DNA of 33,116 bases from an uncultured Fusobacterium sp. (GCA_900542625.1 UQOH01000014.1:1-33116); one strand, 5' to 3'; numbered from the stretch's first letter, positions 7,843 through 16,837 are shown. The notes: generated from the sequence alone by a model not told the origin. Made by a program: numbers and translations.

Positions 7843-8160
7843 TTACACCTGCATGTTCATTACGAAGTATTCATCTGTTTTTATTTCTTTTTGTTCCTGC
7901 TCAATAGAATTTTTACTAAAGAAATTATCAATAGCTTCCATATTGCTTCTAAAACTTTTTTCTCCTGCATCTGCAGTATAGTTTCTTACTGGTTCAAAAG
8001 ACTGTACGTTTCTGCTTGGCACAAAATTATATATAGAACCTGCAAAGATGCCGATTACAAAAACTGACACTGAAAGATAAGATTTTCTTCTGCTTTTTCT
8101 TTTTTCTTCCTCCAGTAATGCTTTATATACATTCAGTCTGACTCTTTCCTTTGGTGACAT
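7843..8160 (-). CDS. Small single-pass membrane protein, probable anti-sigma factor
   Basis: A 105-residue protein with a short, highly charged N-terminus of about 27 residues (RVRLNVYKALLEEEKRKSRR), one transmembrane helix at about 28-45 (YLSVSVFVIGIFAGSIYNFV) and about 58 residues predicted outside. The charge pattern puts the N-terminus in the cytoplasm. It starts 2 bp after the ECF sigma gene with GGAGGAGG upstream, the usual place for an anti-sigma factor. The cytoplasmic part is much shorter than a canonical zinc anti-sigma domain, as in CnrY-type anti-sigma factors. There is no recognisable domain; the function is inferred from position and topology. Confidence 0.55.
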   Translation of the reverse strand: MSPKERVRLNVYKALLEEEKRKSRRKSYLSVSVFVIGIFAGSIYNFVPSRNVQSFEPVRNYTADAGEKSFRSNMEAIDNFFSKNSIEQEQKEIKTDEYFVMNMQV

Positions 8161-8162
8161 GC

Positions 8163-8612
8163 CTAATCCTCCTCCAAACTCTTCAATGCTTTATAATATA
8201 TCGACTTTATTGTAGATATATTTCTGTCTTTCATGCTGGAAATTTCCCTTAACTTATATCCATATACATCTTTCAGTAACAAAATCTCTCTTTCTTCTTT
8301 GCTGAGTTTTTTCAGATTCTCCTCAACAATCATGCTTCCATTGAGATCTTCGTTGTCAGCTATATTCAGTATCTCCTCATTCAATTCCAAATCAACTTTT
8401 TTCTTTCTGAAAAAATCGTAAGTCTTATTAATTGCAATTCTATATATCCAAGTATATATTTTGCTGTCTGCCCGAAACTTATGCAGATTTTTGTATACAC
8501 TTATAAATACTTCCTGTGCAATATCTTCCGCATCTTCCGGATTTTTTACTGAACTGAGGATTTTGTAATATACCCGATCGAAATACTCGTCGTAAATCTC
8601 ATCAAAATCCAT
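8163..8612 (-). CDS. ECF RNA polymerase sigma factor (RpoE-like)
   Basis: A 149-residue sigma-70 family ECF protein. The region 2 domain spans about residues 5-75, with YDEYFDRVYYKIL, then NPEDAEDIAQEVFISVYKNL (region 2.2) and YTWIYRIAINKTYDFFRKKK (regions 2.3-2.4). Region 4 spans about 95-147, with LSKEEREILLLKDVYGYKLR and a helix-turn-helix (ISTIKSIYYKALKSL). Domain 3 is absent, as expected for ECF factors. The linker is short, so the protein is small for the family. It is the first gene of a three-gene operon with a probable anti-sigma factor and a periplasmic protein, suggesting response to an envelope signal and probable autoregulation. Confidence 0.93.
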   Translation of the reverse strand: MDFDEIYDEYFDRVYYKILSSVKNPEDAEDIAQEVFISVYKNLHKFRADSKIYTWIYRIAINKTYDFFRKKKVDLELNEEILNIADNEDLNGSMIVEENLKKLSKEEREILLLKDVYGYKLREISSMKDRNISTIKSIYYKALKSLEED

Positions 8613-8625
8613 AATTTCCCCTTTT

Positions 8626-8643
8626 TAATAAAATGTTTTATTA
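8626..8643. repeat. 18-bp perfect palindrome upstream of the sigma gene
   Basis: TAATAAAA-TG-TTTTATTA lies about 14 bp upstream of the sigma-factor start codon, just before its GGGGAAA ribosome site. It may be an operator or a weak hairpin; being pure AT it could be coincidental. No clear sigma-70 promoter was found beside it. Confidence 0.35.
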
Positions 8644-8726
8644 TGAAAACTCATATTTATTTAATTTTCTTTTTATAACTTATTTGACCTAAAATCTATC
8701 AAAAAAGTTAATTTTTTTTTATTTTT

Positions 8727-9158
8727 TTATTTAAAACCTCTTCCAACTTGAAATTCAACTTTACATCTTTTTCCTACAATGTTTATAACTTTATCCTCAT
8801 CCATTGTAATTCTTTTTACAAACTGATAGCTTCTGTCTTCAGGACGATCAAAATCTGTGTCCTCGCTTCCTCCGCCGCTGAACATTAAAGAGATTCTGTA
8901 TCTGGCAACATCATCATATCTGAACCAGTATTTTCCCTCTTTTATATAATAAGGAACTCCTGATTGAATTTTAACATTGGCAAGATACACATTGTCTACA
9001 GCTTTTTCATCATAATTAACCATAAACAGATGTCTTCCCTCTTCTTTCACAAGGCTTATTTCCTCTGTTGAAGTTTGAGGCAGCAAAGCATCTAAAGCTG
9101 TACATCCTGTAAAAAATATTGCTGCTAAAACACAAAGCAGATATTTAATTTTTTTCAT
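8727..9158 (-). CDS. Small lipoprotein of unknown function
   Basis: A 143-residue protein with a type II signal peptide: MKKIKYLLCVLAAIFFTGC, with the lipobox FTGC placing the lipidated Cys at residue 19. The mature part is rich in Tyr, Asp and Arg and probably beta-rich (YYIKEGKYWFRYDDVARYRI). A small Gly-Ser patch (FSGGGSEDTD) precedes the last third. I do not recognise a domain. It follows ispG by 2 bp and probably shares its transcript, though a role in isoprenoid synthesis is not implied. It would sit in the outer membrane or the periplasmic face of the inner membrane. Confidence 0.75.
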   Translation of the reverse strand: MKKIKYLLCVLAAIFFTGCTALDALLPQTSTEEISLVKEEGRHLFMVNYDEKAVDNVYLANVKIQSGVPYYIKEGKYWFRYDDVARYRISLMFSGGGSEDTDFDRPEDRSYQFVKRITMDEDKVINIVGKRCKVEFQVGRGFK

Positions 9159-9160
9159 AA

Positions 9161-10201
9161 TTATCCCTCCTCTATCATAGCTCTTAGTTCAGATATTATA
9201 TCTTCCTCTTTTACTTTTTTTATAATTTCGCCTTTTTTGAAAAGAAGTCCCTCTCCTTTTCCTCCGGCTACTCCATAGTCAGCCTCTTTTGCCTCTCCCG
9301 GACCATTAACCACACAGCCCATAACAGCAATCTTTATATTTTTTTCTATATGTCCAAATTCTTTTTCAACTCTTTTGGCAAGACTTATCAAATCTATCTC
9401 TGTTCTTCCGCATGTAGGACATGAAATAATTTCCACACCTGTTCTAAGTCCAAGAACTTTTAATATCTCTTTTGCTACTTTTATCTCTTCAACAGGATTT
9501 TCTGTAAGGGATACTCTTATTGTATCTCCTATTCCGTCTATCAAAAGACTTCCTATTCCTATTGCTGATTTCACTGTTCCCTGAAAAGCTGTTCCTGCTT
9601 CAGTTACTCCAAGATGTAAAGGATAGTCCACAAGCTTTGATATTTTTCTGTAAGCCTCTATCATCATCTGCACATTGCTTGCTTTCAAAGATATAACTAT
9701 ATTATGAAAATCAAATTTTTCAAGAAGTCCCACATGATACATAGCACTTTCAACCATTCCGTCAGCTGTAGGCTTCCCATATTTTTCCAAAATTTTCTTT
9801 TCAATAGAACCTGAATTTACCCCGATTCTTATAGGTACACCATACTCTTTTGCTTTTTCCACAACAAGTCTTACTTTTTCATCATCTCCGATATTTCCCG
9901 GATTGATTCTAAGCTTGTCCACTCCATTTTCAATAGCTTTAAGTGCCAGCTTATAATCAAAATGTATGTCTGCAACAAGAGGTATATGAATATTTTTCTT
10001 TATCTCTCTTATTGCCTCTGCTGCCTCTTCGTTGTTCACTGTTACTCTTACCATTTCACATCCTTCAGCCTCAAGCTCAAGAATCTGTTTTACAGTTGCT
10101 GCAGCATCTTTGGTAAAAGTGTTTGTCATAGATTGAATAATTACAGGGTTGTTTCCTCCCATATAAAGATTTCCTATTTTTATCTCTCTGCTTTTTCTCA
10201 T
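9161..10201 (-). CDS. ispG: 4-hydroxy-3-methylbut-2-enyl diphosphate synthase (IspG/GcpE)
   Basis: A 346-residue cytoplasmic iron-sulfur enzyme of the MEP isoprenoid pathway that converts MEcPP to HMBPP with electrons from flavodoxin or ferredoxin. The N-terminal TIM barrel has [15 protein letters not shown] and LRINPGNIG. The C-terminal [4Fe-4S] domain has Cys261 and Cys264 (CPTCGRTE) and Cys296 ([10 protein letters not shown]), with Glu303 as the fourth ligand, at the spacing known from E. coli. The length is that of the short two-domain bacterial form, with no insert domain. It lies in a co-directional run 48 bp after the PfoR-like gene. Confidence 0.97.
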   Translation of the reverse strand: MRKSREIKIGNLYMGGNNPVIIQSMTNTFTKDAAATVKQILELEAEGCEMVRVTVNNEEAAEAIREIKKNIHIPLVADIHFDYKLALKAIENGVDKLRINPGNIGDDEKVRLVVEKAKEYGVPIRIGVNSGSIEKKILEKYGKPTADGMVESAMYHVGLLEKFDFHNIVISLKASNVQMMIEAYRKISKLVDYPLHLGVTEAGTAFQGTVKSAIGIGSLLIDGIGDTIRVSLTENPVEEIKVAKEILKVLGLRTGVEIISCPTCGRTEIDLISLAKRVEKEFGHIEKNIKIAVMGCVVNGPGEAKEADYGVAGGKGEGLLFKKGEIIKKVKEEDIISELRAMIEEG

Positions 10202-10249
10202 AGTTTTCTCTCCATAATATTTTCTATATCTTTTGACTTTATTTTTGTC

Positions 10250-11278
10250 CTAAAGGTTTAATTTTAAATCTCCTTCTTTTATTAAATTTTTCTTTCTCAT
10301 AAAATATGCAAAAATTAAAGTTACTATTGCAGGAAGTATAAAATGAAGAAGAATTATTGCAATATAAAGAGATGCTCCTCCTTTTCCTGCCTCGTTCATT
10401 GTTGAAACTGTTGCTATCTGTCCTACAAAACCGCATGTTCCCATTCCTGCACCAATAGGGCTGTTTTCAAGTTTGAATACCATTGTGGCAACCGGTCCTA
10501 AAACAGCAGAGGCAAGTGTAGGCGGAATCCAGATTTTCCAGTTTTTAACAATATTTCCCATCTGCAGCATAGATGTTCCTATTCCTTGAGCTGCAAGACC
10601 TCCCCAGCCGTTTTCTTTAAAACTCATCACAGCAAATCCAACCATCTGACAACAGCATCCAACTGTTGCAGCTCCTGCAGCAAGCCCGCTCAAACCAAGC
10701 ATCATACAAAGTGCTGCACTGCTGATTGGAAGTGTAAGAACAATTCCAACTACAACCGACACTATTATTCCCATATAAAATGGCTGAAGTTCTGTTGCAC
10801 GCATTACAAGTTCTCCAAAAGCCCACGTTATTTTTGCAATACTTGGACCAACAAGACCGCCTGCAAGCATACCTGTAATTATTGTAAGTGTAGGAGTCAG
10901 AATTATATCAATTTTTGTTTCTTTTGATATAAGTTTACCAATTTCTACCCCCACAACTGTTGCGATAAGTGCACCAACAGGACCTCCTGCTGCATTTCCT
11001 GATGCTCCTGTTATTGTTGCTGCAAATAAAACCAATGGAGGTGCTTTCAGTGCAAGTGCTATTGCTACACCTATTGCAGACCCTGTCATGCTCATTGCCA
11101 TTGGAGCTACCTGCTCTGTAAGATAAGCTATATGAAACTTACCTCCAACACTTTTTAAAATTGTTCCCACAAGAAGAGAGGCAAAAAGCCCCATTGCCAT
11201 ATTACTCAAAGCACCTATAAGATATCTTTCAGTGCTGATTACTACATCTTTTTTTCTTAAAAACTCCTTTACTCCCAT
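10250..11278 (-). CDS. PTS EIIC-type membrane protein, PfoR family
   Basis: A 342-residue, strongly hydrophobic protein with about nine or ten membrane segments. It is rich in Gly and Ala with repeated GMLAGGLVGPSIAK and GPVGALIATVVGVEIGK stretches, and matches the PTS_EIIC_2/PfoR family. PfoR was named as a regulator of perfringolysin in Clostridium perfringens. Family members resemble the EIIC permease of phosphotransferase systems, but many, as here, have no adjoining EIIA or EIIB. An SCCCQ-like cluster (VGCCCQMVGF, about residue 208) is unusual for a membrane segment. The substrate is unknown. It follows the M23 peptidase gene after 99 bp containing a long hairpin, so its expression may be set separately from the upstream genes. 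Confidence 0.82.
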   Translation of the reverse strand: MGVKEFLRKKDVVISTERYLIGALSNMAMGLFASLLVGTILKSVGGKFHIAYLTEQVAPMAMSMTGSAIGVAIALALKAPPLVLFAATITGASGNAAGGPVGALIATVVGVEIGKLISKETKIDIILTPTLTIITGMLAGGLVGPSIAKITWAFGELVMRATELQPFYMGIIVSVVVGIVLTLPISSAALCMMLGLSGLAAGAATVGCCCQMVGFAVMSFKENGWGGLAAQGIGTSMLQMGNIVKNWKIWIPPTLASAVLGPVATMVFKLENSPIGAGMGTCGFVGQIATVSTMNEAGKGGASLYIAIILLHFILPAIVTLIFAYFMRKKNLIKEGDLKLNL

Positions 11279-11306
11279 TTCCCTTTTATCCCCCTATTTA
11301 TAAATT

Positions 11307-11357
11307 AACGGAGTTGTTGCAATCTAATAAAATAATAATAGATGCAACATCCCCGTT
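11307..11357 (-). terminator. Long imperfect hairpin between the M23 and PfoR-like genes
   Basis: About 19 bp of imperfect stem (11307-11326 with 11339-11357, one bulge and three mismatches or wobbles) closes a 12-nt AT loop. The minus-strand sequence that follows is TTAATTTAT rather than a clean T run, so termination would be weak. It may be an internal attenuator, a processing or stability element, or a regulatory leader for the PfoR-like gene. Confidence 0.45.
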
Positions 11358-11377
11358 TAGAATTTCTTATTTAGTTT

Positions 11378-12457
11378 TTATCTGTCTACTACTTTCATTG
11401 GATTCATAGTCTTTCCATTTCTTCTTATCTCAAAATGAAGATGCGGACCGGTTACTCTTCCTGTCATTCCGCTTTGCCCTATGTTGTCTCCCTGTTTAAC
11501 TTTCTGCCCTTTTCTAACATAAATTTTGTTTAGGTGAGCATATCTTGTTTCATAGCCGTTGACATGTTTTATTATTACTATTTTTCCATAACCGCTTTGA
11601 GTTCCTGCAAAGCTGATTGTTCCTCCCCTTGAAGCATATACAGGAATATATCTTGCTCTCAAGTCAACTCCCGCATGTGAAATATATCTTTTTAAAACAG
11701 GGTGGAATCTGTTTCCATAAGGACTTGAAATACCTGTATAAGTTATAGGCATTTTAAATCCGCTCCCAATAGGCGCCATCTCTGTTACAACTTCTATATC
11801 AGGATCTTTAAGGAATATTTCCTGACCTACTGAAAGTTCTTCTGTTTCAAGTTCGTTATAGTTTCTGATATCATCTGCATGAACTTTATATTTATAAGCT
11901 ATCTTATAAAGAGTATCTCCGTTTTTAACTTTATAGAATATTCCGTTTACAGATGCAATATCTATAACCTGACCTACTCTAAGATTTGCTGTCAAATCAG
12001 GGTTATTCATTTTTATTATTGCCATTTTCTGATTAAACTTACTTGATATTCCTGAAAGAGTATCTCCGGCTACTACTTTATATGGGATTCTCTCAGGTTT
12101 GTGGAATATATGCTTTGTATCTTCTATATCACTAAGTATTTTTTTAGTTTTTATATCATATATCTTGCTTGTAACATAATAGTTGCTGCTAAGAAGAGAG
12201 TACCCTCCGTTCTCTTCTTCTGTTTCCTGATAATAATCAATAAACTTTTCTGTGTTTGTTATTTCGTCACTGAAAGGTCTAAGAGTTACATTTACAGCTC
12301 CAAAACCTATTACTCCAGTAAGAATAATCAACAATGTTAACCCTACATGTTTTGTTTTTATCAGCCCTAAAATTCCCATAATCATTTTAGCAAAAAAAAT
12401 AAGAATGTCTATGAACTTTTCTGCTAAAAAAATAAATATATCAATACTCTTTTTCAT
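11378..12457 (-). CDS. Membrane-anchored LysM/M23 cell-wall endopeptidase
   Basis: A 359-residue protein. The N-terminal 60 residues hold one or two hydrophobic helices (strongest at about 38-57), placing the rest in the periplasm. Two LysM peptidoglycan-binding repeats follow at about 124-168 (YKVVAGDTLSGISSKF) and 173-217 (YKVKNGDTLYKIAYKY). The M23 peptidase domain spans 245-353 with the LytM metal ligands His261, Asp265 (HAGVDLR) and His341 (HLHFE), and catalytic His308 (YAHL). All key residues are intact, so it should be an active endopeptidase rather than an EnvC-like activator. It starts 7 bp after rho, with a short ribosome-site spacing (AAGGGCATG). Confidence 0.93.
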   Translation of the reverse strand: MKKSIDIFIFLAEKFIDILIFFAKMIMGILGLIKTKHVGLTLLIILTGVIGFGAVNVTLRPFSDEITNTEKFIDYYQETEEENGGYSLLSSNYYVTSKIYDIKTKKILSDIEDTKHIFHKPERIPYKVVAGDTLSGISSKFNQKMAIIKMNNPDLTANLRVGQVIDIASVNGIFYKVKNGDTLYKIAYKYKVHADDIRNYNELETEELSVGQEIFLKDPDIEVVTEMAPIGSGFKMPITYTGISSPYGNRFHPVLKRYISHAGVDLRARYIPVYASRGGTISFAGTQSGYGKIVIIKHVNGYETRYAHLNKIYVRKGQKVKQGDNIGQSGMTGRVTGPHLHFEIRRNGKTMNPMKVVDR

Positions 12458-12464
12458 GCCCTTA

Positions 12465-13706
12465 TTATTTCTCCTCCATCATTCTGTAACTCTCTACCAA
12501 GGCATCATTACTTTTTGTAGAAGCAATTTTGTCAATCAGCTGCTTGGCTGCTGTCGCTTTATCCAGTTGAGAAAGATATCTTCTTATTTCCCAAACTAAT
12601 TTTAATTTCTTTTTCTCTATAAGAAGTTCCTCTTTTCTTGTTCCAGACTTTTGAATATCTATTGCTGGATAAATTCTAAGCTGTGCAAGTCCTCTGTCCA
12701 GATGAATCTCCATATTTCCTGTACTTTTAAATTCTTCATATATTATATCATCCATTTTGCTTCCTGTATCAACAAGAACTGTTGCTATAATCGTAAGACT
12801 TCCTCCGTCTCTTATATTTCTTGCAGAACCAAAGAATTTTTTAGGATAATAAAGAGCTGTGGGATCAATTCCTCCCGAAATCAGTTTTCCGCTTGAAGGA
12901 ACAACAATATTGTATGCTCTTGCAAGTCTTGTAAGAGAATCCATAAGAATTACAACATTCTCTCCATCTTCCAGTTTTCTTTTCGCTCTGTCTAAAATAT
13001 CCTCTGTTACTTTTATATGATTTTTAGGGTCTTCATCAAATGTAGATGAAAACACTTCAGCACCTGTAACATTTTCTTTTATATCTGTAACTTCTTCCGG
13101 TCTTTCATCAATAAGAAGTATCCATACTTCTACATCTTTGTGTTTTTCTATTATGGAATTTGCAATGCTGCTTATAAGGACTGTTTTTCCTGCCTTTGGC
13201 GGTGCAACAATAAGTCCTCTCTGCCCTTTTCCTATTGGAGCAATCAAATCAATTATTCTTCCTGATATATCCTCTGTTCCTGTTTCCAGATCCAGTTTTT
13301 CAGTTGGATATGCAGGTATAAGTTCATCAAAAGGAACCCTTTCTTCTGCCTTTTGGGTGCTTCCTCCATTTACCAGAAGAACTTTTCTCATTGCATAATT
13401 TTTTTCTGTTCCTACAGGTTCTCTTACTTCTCCAAAAACTTTATCCTGAGATCTCAATTTAAATTTTCTTATTTGAGATGCAGACATATAAATATCTTTT
13501 TCAACAGAAGTTTCTCTTAAAAAACCATATCCGTCAGCCATAATATCCAAAACACCTTCAGCCAGAACAAATCCCTCTGTTTCTTCCATATGTTTTTCAA
13601 TTATTTCAATTATTTCTGATTTTTTTTTGCTTTTTCCTGTATCTATTCCAAGCTGTTTTGCTATTTCAGCCAGTTCTTTTATTAAAAATTTATCTAATTC
13701 TATCAT
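12465..13706 (-). CDS. rho: Transcription termination factor Rho
   Basis: A 413-residue hexameric RNA-dependent helicase that ends transcription at Rho-dependent sites. The N-terminal Rho_N helices ([17 protein letters not shown]) precede the cold-shock-like RNA-binding domain with DGYGFLR at 58-64. The RecA-like ATPase has Walker A APPKAGKT (168-175), IDERPEEV (199-206) and Walker [11 protein letters not shown] (251-260). The C-terminal Rho-specific RLYPAID-type segment reads [20 protein letters not shown]. The frame is open further upstream into miaB, but the ATG at 13704-13706 has GGAGG four bases before it and gives the canonical N-terminus. There is no large Asn/Gly-rich insertion. It lies 16 bp after miaB. 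Confidence 0.97.
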   Translation of the reverse strand: MIELDKFLIKELAEIAKQLGIDTGKSKKKSEIIEIIEKHMEETEGFVLAEGVLDIMADGYGFLRETSVEKDIYMSASQIRKFKLRSQDKVFGEVREPVGTEKNYAMRKVLLVNGGSTQKAEERVPFDELIPAYPTEKLDLETGTEDISGRIIDLIAPIGKGQRGLIVAPPKAGKTVLISSIANSIIEKHKDVEVWILLIDERPEEVTDIKENVTGAEVFSSTFDEDPKNHIKVTEDILDRAKRKLEDGENVVILMDSLTRLARAYNIVVPSSGKLISGGIDPTALYYPKKFFGSARNIRDGGSLTIIATVLVDTGSKMDDIIYEEFKSTGNMEIHLDRGLAQLRIYPAIDIQKSGTRKEELLIEKKKLKLVWEIRRYLSQLDKATAAKQLIDKIASTKSNDALVESYRMMEEK

Positions 13707-13722
13707 TGAACCTCCAAACACT

Positions 13723-15039
13723 TTATTCTGAAACAAGTTCTCCATAAAGTGTCCATGTTTTACATTCATTTATTTTTACATTTACAAACTGTCCTTCTAA
13801 AGAAGCATCTCCTTTGAAAAGAACTATTTTATTTGTAGAAGTTCTGCTTGAAAGCATATCTTTATTTTTCTTGCTTGGTCCTTCTACCAGCACTCTTTCA
13901 GTTTTTCCTTCATATCCCATGCTTAATTTTTTAGAGATACTGTTTTGTAAAGACATTAATCTGTGAAGTCTGTCTTTTTTAACTTCATCATCTATCTGTC
14001 CATCCATAACAGCTGCTTTTGTTCCCTGTCTTATAGAATACATAAACATAAATGATGTTTCAAATCCTACTTTTTCTACAACATCAAGTGTATCTTGGAA
14101 ATCTTCCTCTGTTTCCTGTGGGAACCCTACTATTATATCTGCTGTAAGAGATACTCCCGGAATTCTTTCTTTTAATTTATCTGCAAGAGCAAGATACTGC
14201 TCTTTTGAATATCCTCTGTTCATAAGTTTTAAAACTCTTGTTGAACCAGATTGTAATGGAATATGTAAAGATCTTGCAATTTTTGGATTTTTTGCAATAA
14301 CTTCTATTACATCATCTGTAAAATCTCTTGGGTGAGGAGAAACAAATCTGATTATGAAATCTCCCTCTATATCACATATATTTTGAAGAAGATTTGCAAA
14401 ATTCTCCTCTTCTGACAACCCTTTTCCGTAAGAGTTTACATTCTGTCCTAAAAGTATAATCTCTTTATATCCTTTTTTAACAAGTTCTCTTGCCTCTTCT
14501 ATCAGCTCTGCCATAGGAACTGAACGCTCTCTTCCTCTTACATAAGGCACTATGCAGTATGTACAGAAGTTGTTGCATCCATATGTTATAGCTATTGATG
14601 CTGTTTTTTTAGATTCAAAATCTGCATCTATTCTTGGAGGAAGTTCATCCTCATAATCTGTCATTACAACATGTTTTGCTGTTCTGTTTTCTATTTCCTC
14701 AATAGCCTCGGGAATTCTTCCGATATTTTGGTTTCCCATAACTATATCAATATAGTTGAATTTTTTTATAAGTTCCTGACCCTGCTCTTGTGCAAAGCAT
14801 CCTGTAACAACTATTTTTGTTCCGCGAATCTCCCTTACTCTTTTTATCTCTCCAAGCTTTCCGTAAATCTGAGTAGCTGCTCCCTCTCTTACTGTACATG
14901 TATTAAGAAAAGCTATATCTGTTTCCTCTATATTTTCAGTTAACTCATATCCTAAATTTTCAAGAATTTTTTTTATTTTCGCACTTTCGTTAACGTTCAT
15001 CTGGCATCCATAAGTAATTACAGTTGCTTTTTTTATCAT
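13723..15039 (-). CDS. miaB: tRNA-2-methylthio-N6-dimethylallyladenosine synthase (MiaB)
   Basis: A 438-residue radical-SAM methylthiotransferase that adds the 2-methylthio group to i6A37 of tRNAs reading UNN codons. The N-terminal domain carries the auxiliary [4Fe-4S] cysteines Cys12 (TYGCQMN), Cys48 (NTCTVRE) and Cys81 (TGCFAQ). The radical-SAM motif CxxxCxxC is at Cys155, Cys159 and Cys162 ([17 protein letters not shown]), and a TRAM domain ends the protein. Two starts are possible: ATG at 15055-15057 with AGGAG eight bases before it, or ATG at 15037-15039 with AGGAGG four bases before it. I chose the second because it gives the usual [15 protein letters not shown] start. It heads the miaB-rho run. 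Confidence 0.96.
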   Translation of the reverse strand: MIKKATVITYGCQMNVNESAKIKKILENLGYELTENIEETDIAFLNTCTVREGAATQIYGKLGEIKRVREIRGTKIVVTGCFAQEQGQELIKKFNYIDIVMGNQNIGRIPEAIEEIENRTAKHVVMTDYEDELPPRIDADFESKKTASIAITYGCNNFCTYCIVPYVRGRERSVPMAELIEEARELVKKGYKEIILLGQNVNSYGKGLSEEENFANLLQNICDIEGDFIIRFVSPHPRDFTDDVIEVIAKNPKIARSLHIPLQSGSTRVLKLMNRGYSKEQYLALADKLKERIPGVSLTADIIVGFPQETEEDFQDTLDVVEKVGFETSFMFMYSIRQGTKAAVMDGQIDDEVKKDRLHRLMSLQNSISKKLSMGYEGKTERVLVEGPSKKNKDMLSSRTSTNKIVLFKGDASLEGQFVNVKINECKTWTLYGELVSE

Positions 15040-15085
15040 TGTTCCTCCTAAATCCATACTGCTTTCTCCTATATTTAACCTAAAA

Positions 15086-15115
15086 ATTATACCATGATAA
15101 TAGGGTAATTATCAA
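15086..15115 (-). promoter_or_regulatory. Promoter of the miaB-rho operon
   Basis: On the minus strand, TTGATA (15110-15115) lies 18 bp before a perfect TATAAT (15086-15091) preceded by TGG, giving an extended -10. The start would be near 15079, about 40 nt before the chosen miaB start. A 7-bp inverted repeat (TGATAAT/ATTATCA, 15095-15114) fills the spacer and could be an operator. Confidence 0.65.
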
Positions 15116-15121
15116 ATAAAA

Positions 15122-15784
15122 CTATTTAAAAATTTCCCCCGCTTCAAGATACCAAAGCAGAAGATCGAAACTGTCCATAGGAATTCCTGTTTCTCTGCAG
15201 TATAATTTCATTTTATCCTCTATTTCAAGATAAACTTTTTTCGAAAGTGTTTTAGGAATTTCATCAATCACTTGAAGTCTTACCAGATTTTTTAAAATAT
15301 GTCTGTCTAAAATAGCAACTTCATCTCCAAAACCAACATTTCTTAAAAAATGCCCTGCCTCTTTCCATGCCATTCCTTTTATGTTATTAACAATCCATTC
15401 TCTTTTTTCGTTTACTGTTTTCATTTGTTCAAAAAAATCTTTTGTAATTATTTTTCCGTTCTTGTCTGTCATCTGTTCTCTAAGCTCAACAAGATATTTT
15501 GCTTTATTATTTTTAAATCTTACTATATTCAGATATTCTGAAAGCTCCTCTGCTGTTCCTGTAAAAAGAACTCCGTCATTTCTCATATTTGTAATAGCTT
15601 TCCATGCATTTCTTGCTTTTGACTGAGGGGTTAATATGCAGAAAGAAAGCTCAGCATGAATATCTTCATTTGAACCGTTTCTCCATATCTCTCTGTATTC
15701 TTCCAATCTTTTTTCAATGTCATCTTTTATTTCCTGATACTTTTTTTCTATTTCGTAAAAATATTCGTTTTTCACTTTCTTCAC
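15122..15784 (-). CDS. ogg: 8-oxoguanine DNA glycosylase/lyase, Ogg2 type
   Basis: A 220-residue base-excision-repair enzyme of the archaeal-type Ogg2 family, removing 8-oxoguanine and cleaving the abasic site. The helix-hairpin-helix region reads IKGMAWKEAGHFLRNVG, with catalytic Lys141, followed by EVAILDRHIL with catalytic Asp160. The Lys-to-Asp distance of 19 residues matches the family, and the ending PMDSFDLLLWYLEAGEIFK is typical. These enzymes are scattered in bacteria and are found in Fusobacterium and Thermotoga as well as archaea. It lies 6 bp after the alpha/beta hydrolase gene and probably shares its promoter. Confidence 0.92.
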   Translation of the reverse strand: MKKVKNEYFYEIEKKYQEIKDDIEKRLEEYREIWRNGSNEDIHAELSFCILTPQSKARNAWKAITNMRNDGVLFTGTAEELSEYLNIVRFKNNKAKYLVELREQMTDKNGKIITKDFFEQMKTVNEKREWIVNNIKGMAWKEAGHFLRNVGFGDEVAILDRHILKNLVRLQVIDEIPKTLSKKVYLEIEDKMKLYCRETGIPMDSFDLLLWYLEAGEIFK

Positions 15785-15790
15785 TTTCTC

Positions 15791-16678
15791 CTATTTTTCT
15801 TCTGCTTTAAATCTTTCGTTCAGCCAGTTTAAAACAACTGAACTTAATTCTGTTTCTTTTTTTATATATCTGTGAGTAGAATCTTCTATTATTTTTCCCG
15901 TAAAATCTCTACATTTTGACGCTTTTTTTTCTAAAATTTCCAAATCTTTTTCCGGAGTATTTACTATTATGCTGTCTTTGTCAGCCAATATCATAAGCAT
16001 AGGCTTATTTATTTTTTTAAAAATTCCAAAATCTTCCGGATTTTCAACTAAAGGAAATATATCTGCACTGCTTCCTTTTCTAAAATTATAGTACGTTCTC
16101 GCACTTATAGGGAAAACTCCAAGAAGTTTTTTGCTCAGAATTTTTTTGGTTCTCCCGTTTGCTATACTTTTTTCTGCCTCTGCAAAAATTCTGCTGTATT
16201 CTTCTGAACGATTAATAAGCCCCACTGTATCTGGAGCCGATAAAAAAATCAATCCGTCTATTCTGCTGCATCCTTTTTTTGATAAATAAAAAAGATTTTT
16301 CAGACAGCCGAAACTATGCCCTGCTAAAATTATTTTTGAATATCCAAGTTTTACAGCTTCTTCTACCCATAAATCCACATCATATATTGATTCTCCAAAC
16401 TTCTCAAAAACAGAGCCGATTATTTTTGTTTCTGCTTTATCAGTTACAGAGTTTCTTACTATGATATTGTTAATCACACCATGACCTCTATTATGCCCAA
16501 AAATAAAGCCATAACCTTTTTTAGACAATTCTTCTCCCAATACATTGGCAAAAACATTTTCTATCAGGTTATCATACATACCATGAGTAAAAACCACACA
16601 AGTATCTTTGCTTTTCCCTTCCCAATAACCTCCCAAAAGGTTCAATCCGTCTATTGTATATCTATGCAGTAATTTCAT
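15791..16678 (-). CDS. Alpha/beta hydrolase, substrate unknown
   Basis: A 295-residue cytoplasmic serine hydrolase. The oxyanion-hole motif is FTHGMYDN (about residues 30-37) and the nucleophile elbow is GHSFG with Ser122. The likely acid is in MLILADKDSIIVN and the catalytic His in IEDSTHRYIKKE. There is no signal peptide. The arrangement resembles the group of alpha/beta hydrolases annotated as esterases or DUF1749-like, and no specific substrate can be assigned. It is the first gene of a two-gene unit with ogg and has a strong ribosome site (GGAGG, 7 nt before the ATG). The shared operon does not itself argue for a DNA-repair role. Confidence 0.8.
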   Translation of the reverse strand: MKLLHRYTIDGLNLLGGYWEGKSKDTCVVFTHGMYDNLIENVFANVLGEELSKKGYGFIFGHNRGHGVINNIIVRNSVTDKAETKIIGSVFEKFGESIYDVDLWVEEAVKLGYSKIILAGHSFGCLKNLFYLSKKGCSRIDGLIFLSAPDTVGLINRSEEYSRIFAEAEKSIANGRTKKILSKKLLGVFPISARTYYNFRKGSSADIFPLVENPEDFGIFKKINKPMLMILADKDSIIVNTPEKDLEILEKKASKCRDFTGKIIEDSTHRYIKKETELSSVVLNWLNERFKAEEK

Positions 16679-16722
16679 TTTAGTACCTCCTTATTTTAAG
16701 CCTAAAAAGAACTCCACTCTTT

Positions 16723-16728
16723 ATTATA
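16723..16728 (-). promoter_or_regulatory. Probable -10 box of the hydrolase-ogg operon
   Basis: A perfect TATAAT on the minus strand preceded directly by TG, about 45 bp upstream of the hydrolase start. No good -35 hexamer is visible at 16-18 bp spacing, so this is tentative. Confidence 0.4.
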
Positions 16729-16787
16729 CAATGAAAACCATTGAAACACCTAATTTTATTATTTTCAAACTTCCAAAAATCAATACA

Positions 16788-16837
16788 AACAAAAAAATAA
16801 GAATAAAATTTTCAATATTAAAAATTTTATTCTTATT
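16788..16837 (-). terminator. Terminator of the lysA-dapF operon
   Basis: A perfect 17-bp inverted repeat (16796-16812 with 16821-16837) with an 8-nt loop begins 8 bp after the dapF stop codon. On the minus strand it is followed by TTTTTTTGTTTG. Confidence 0.8.

Noticed and set aside
7398..8067. Plus-strand open frames opposite the sigma-operon genes
   Set aside because: They are antisense shadows of well-supported minus-strand genes, have no ribosome sites, and show low-complexity Phe/Leu/Ser-rich translations.
10239..10927. Cys-rich short frames overlapping the PfoR-like gene on both strands
   Set aside because: They are composition artefacts of the Gly/Ala-rich membrane-protein gene read in other frames.
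13707..13769. Longer rho start 21 codons upstream
   Set aside because: It would overlap miaB by 47 bp, adds a non-family N-terminus, and lacks the GGAGG that precedes the downstream ATG.
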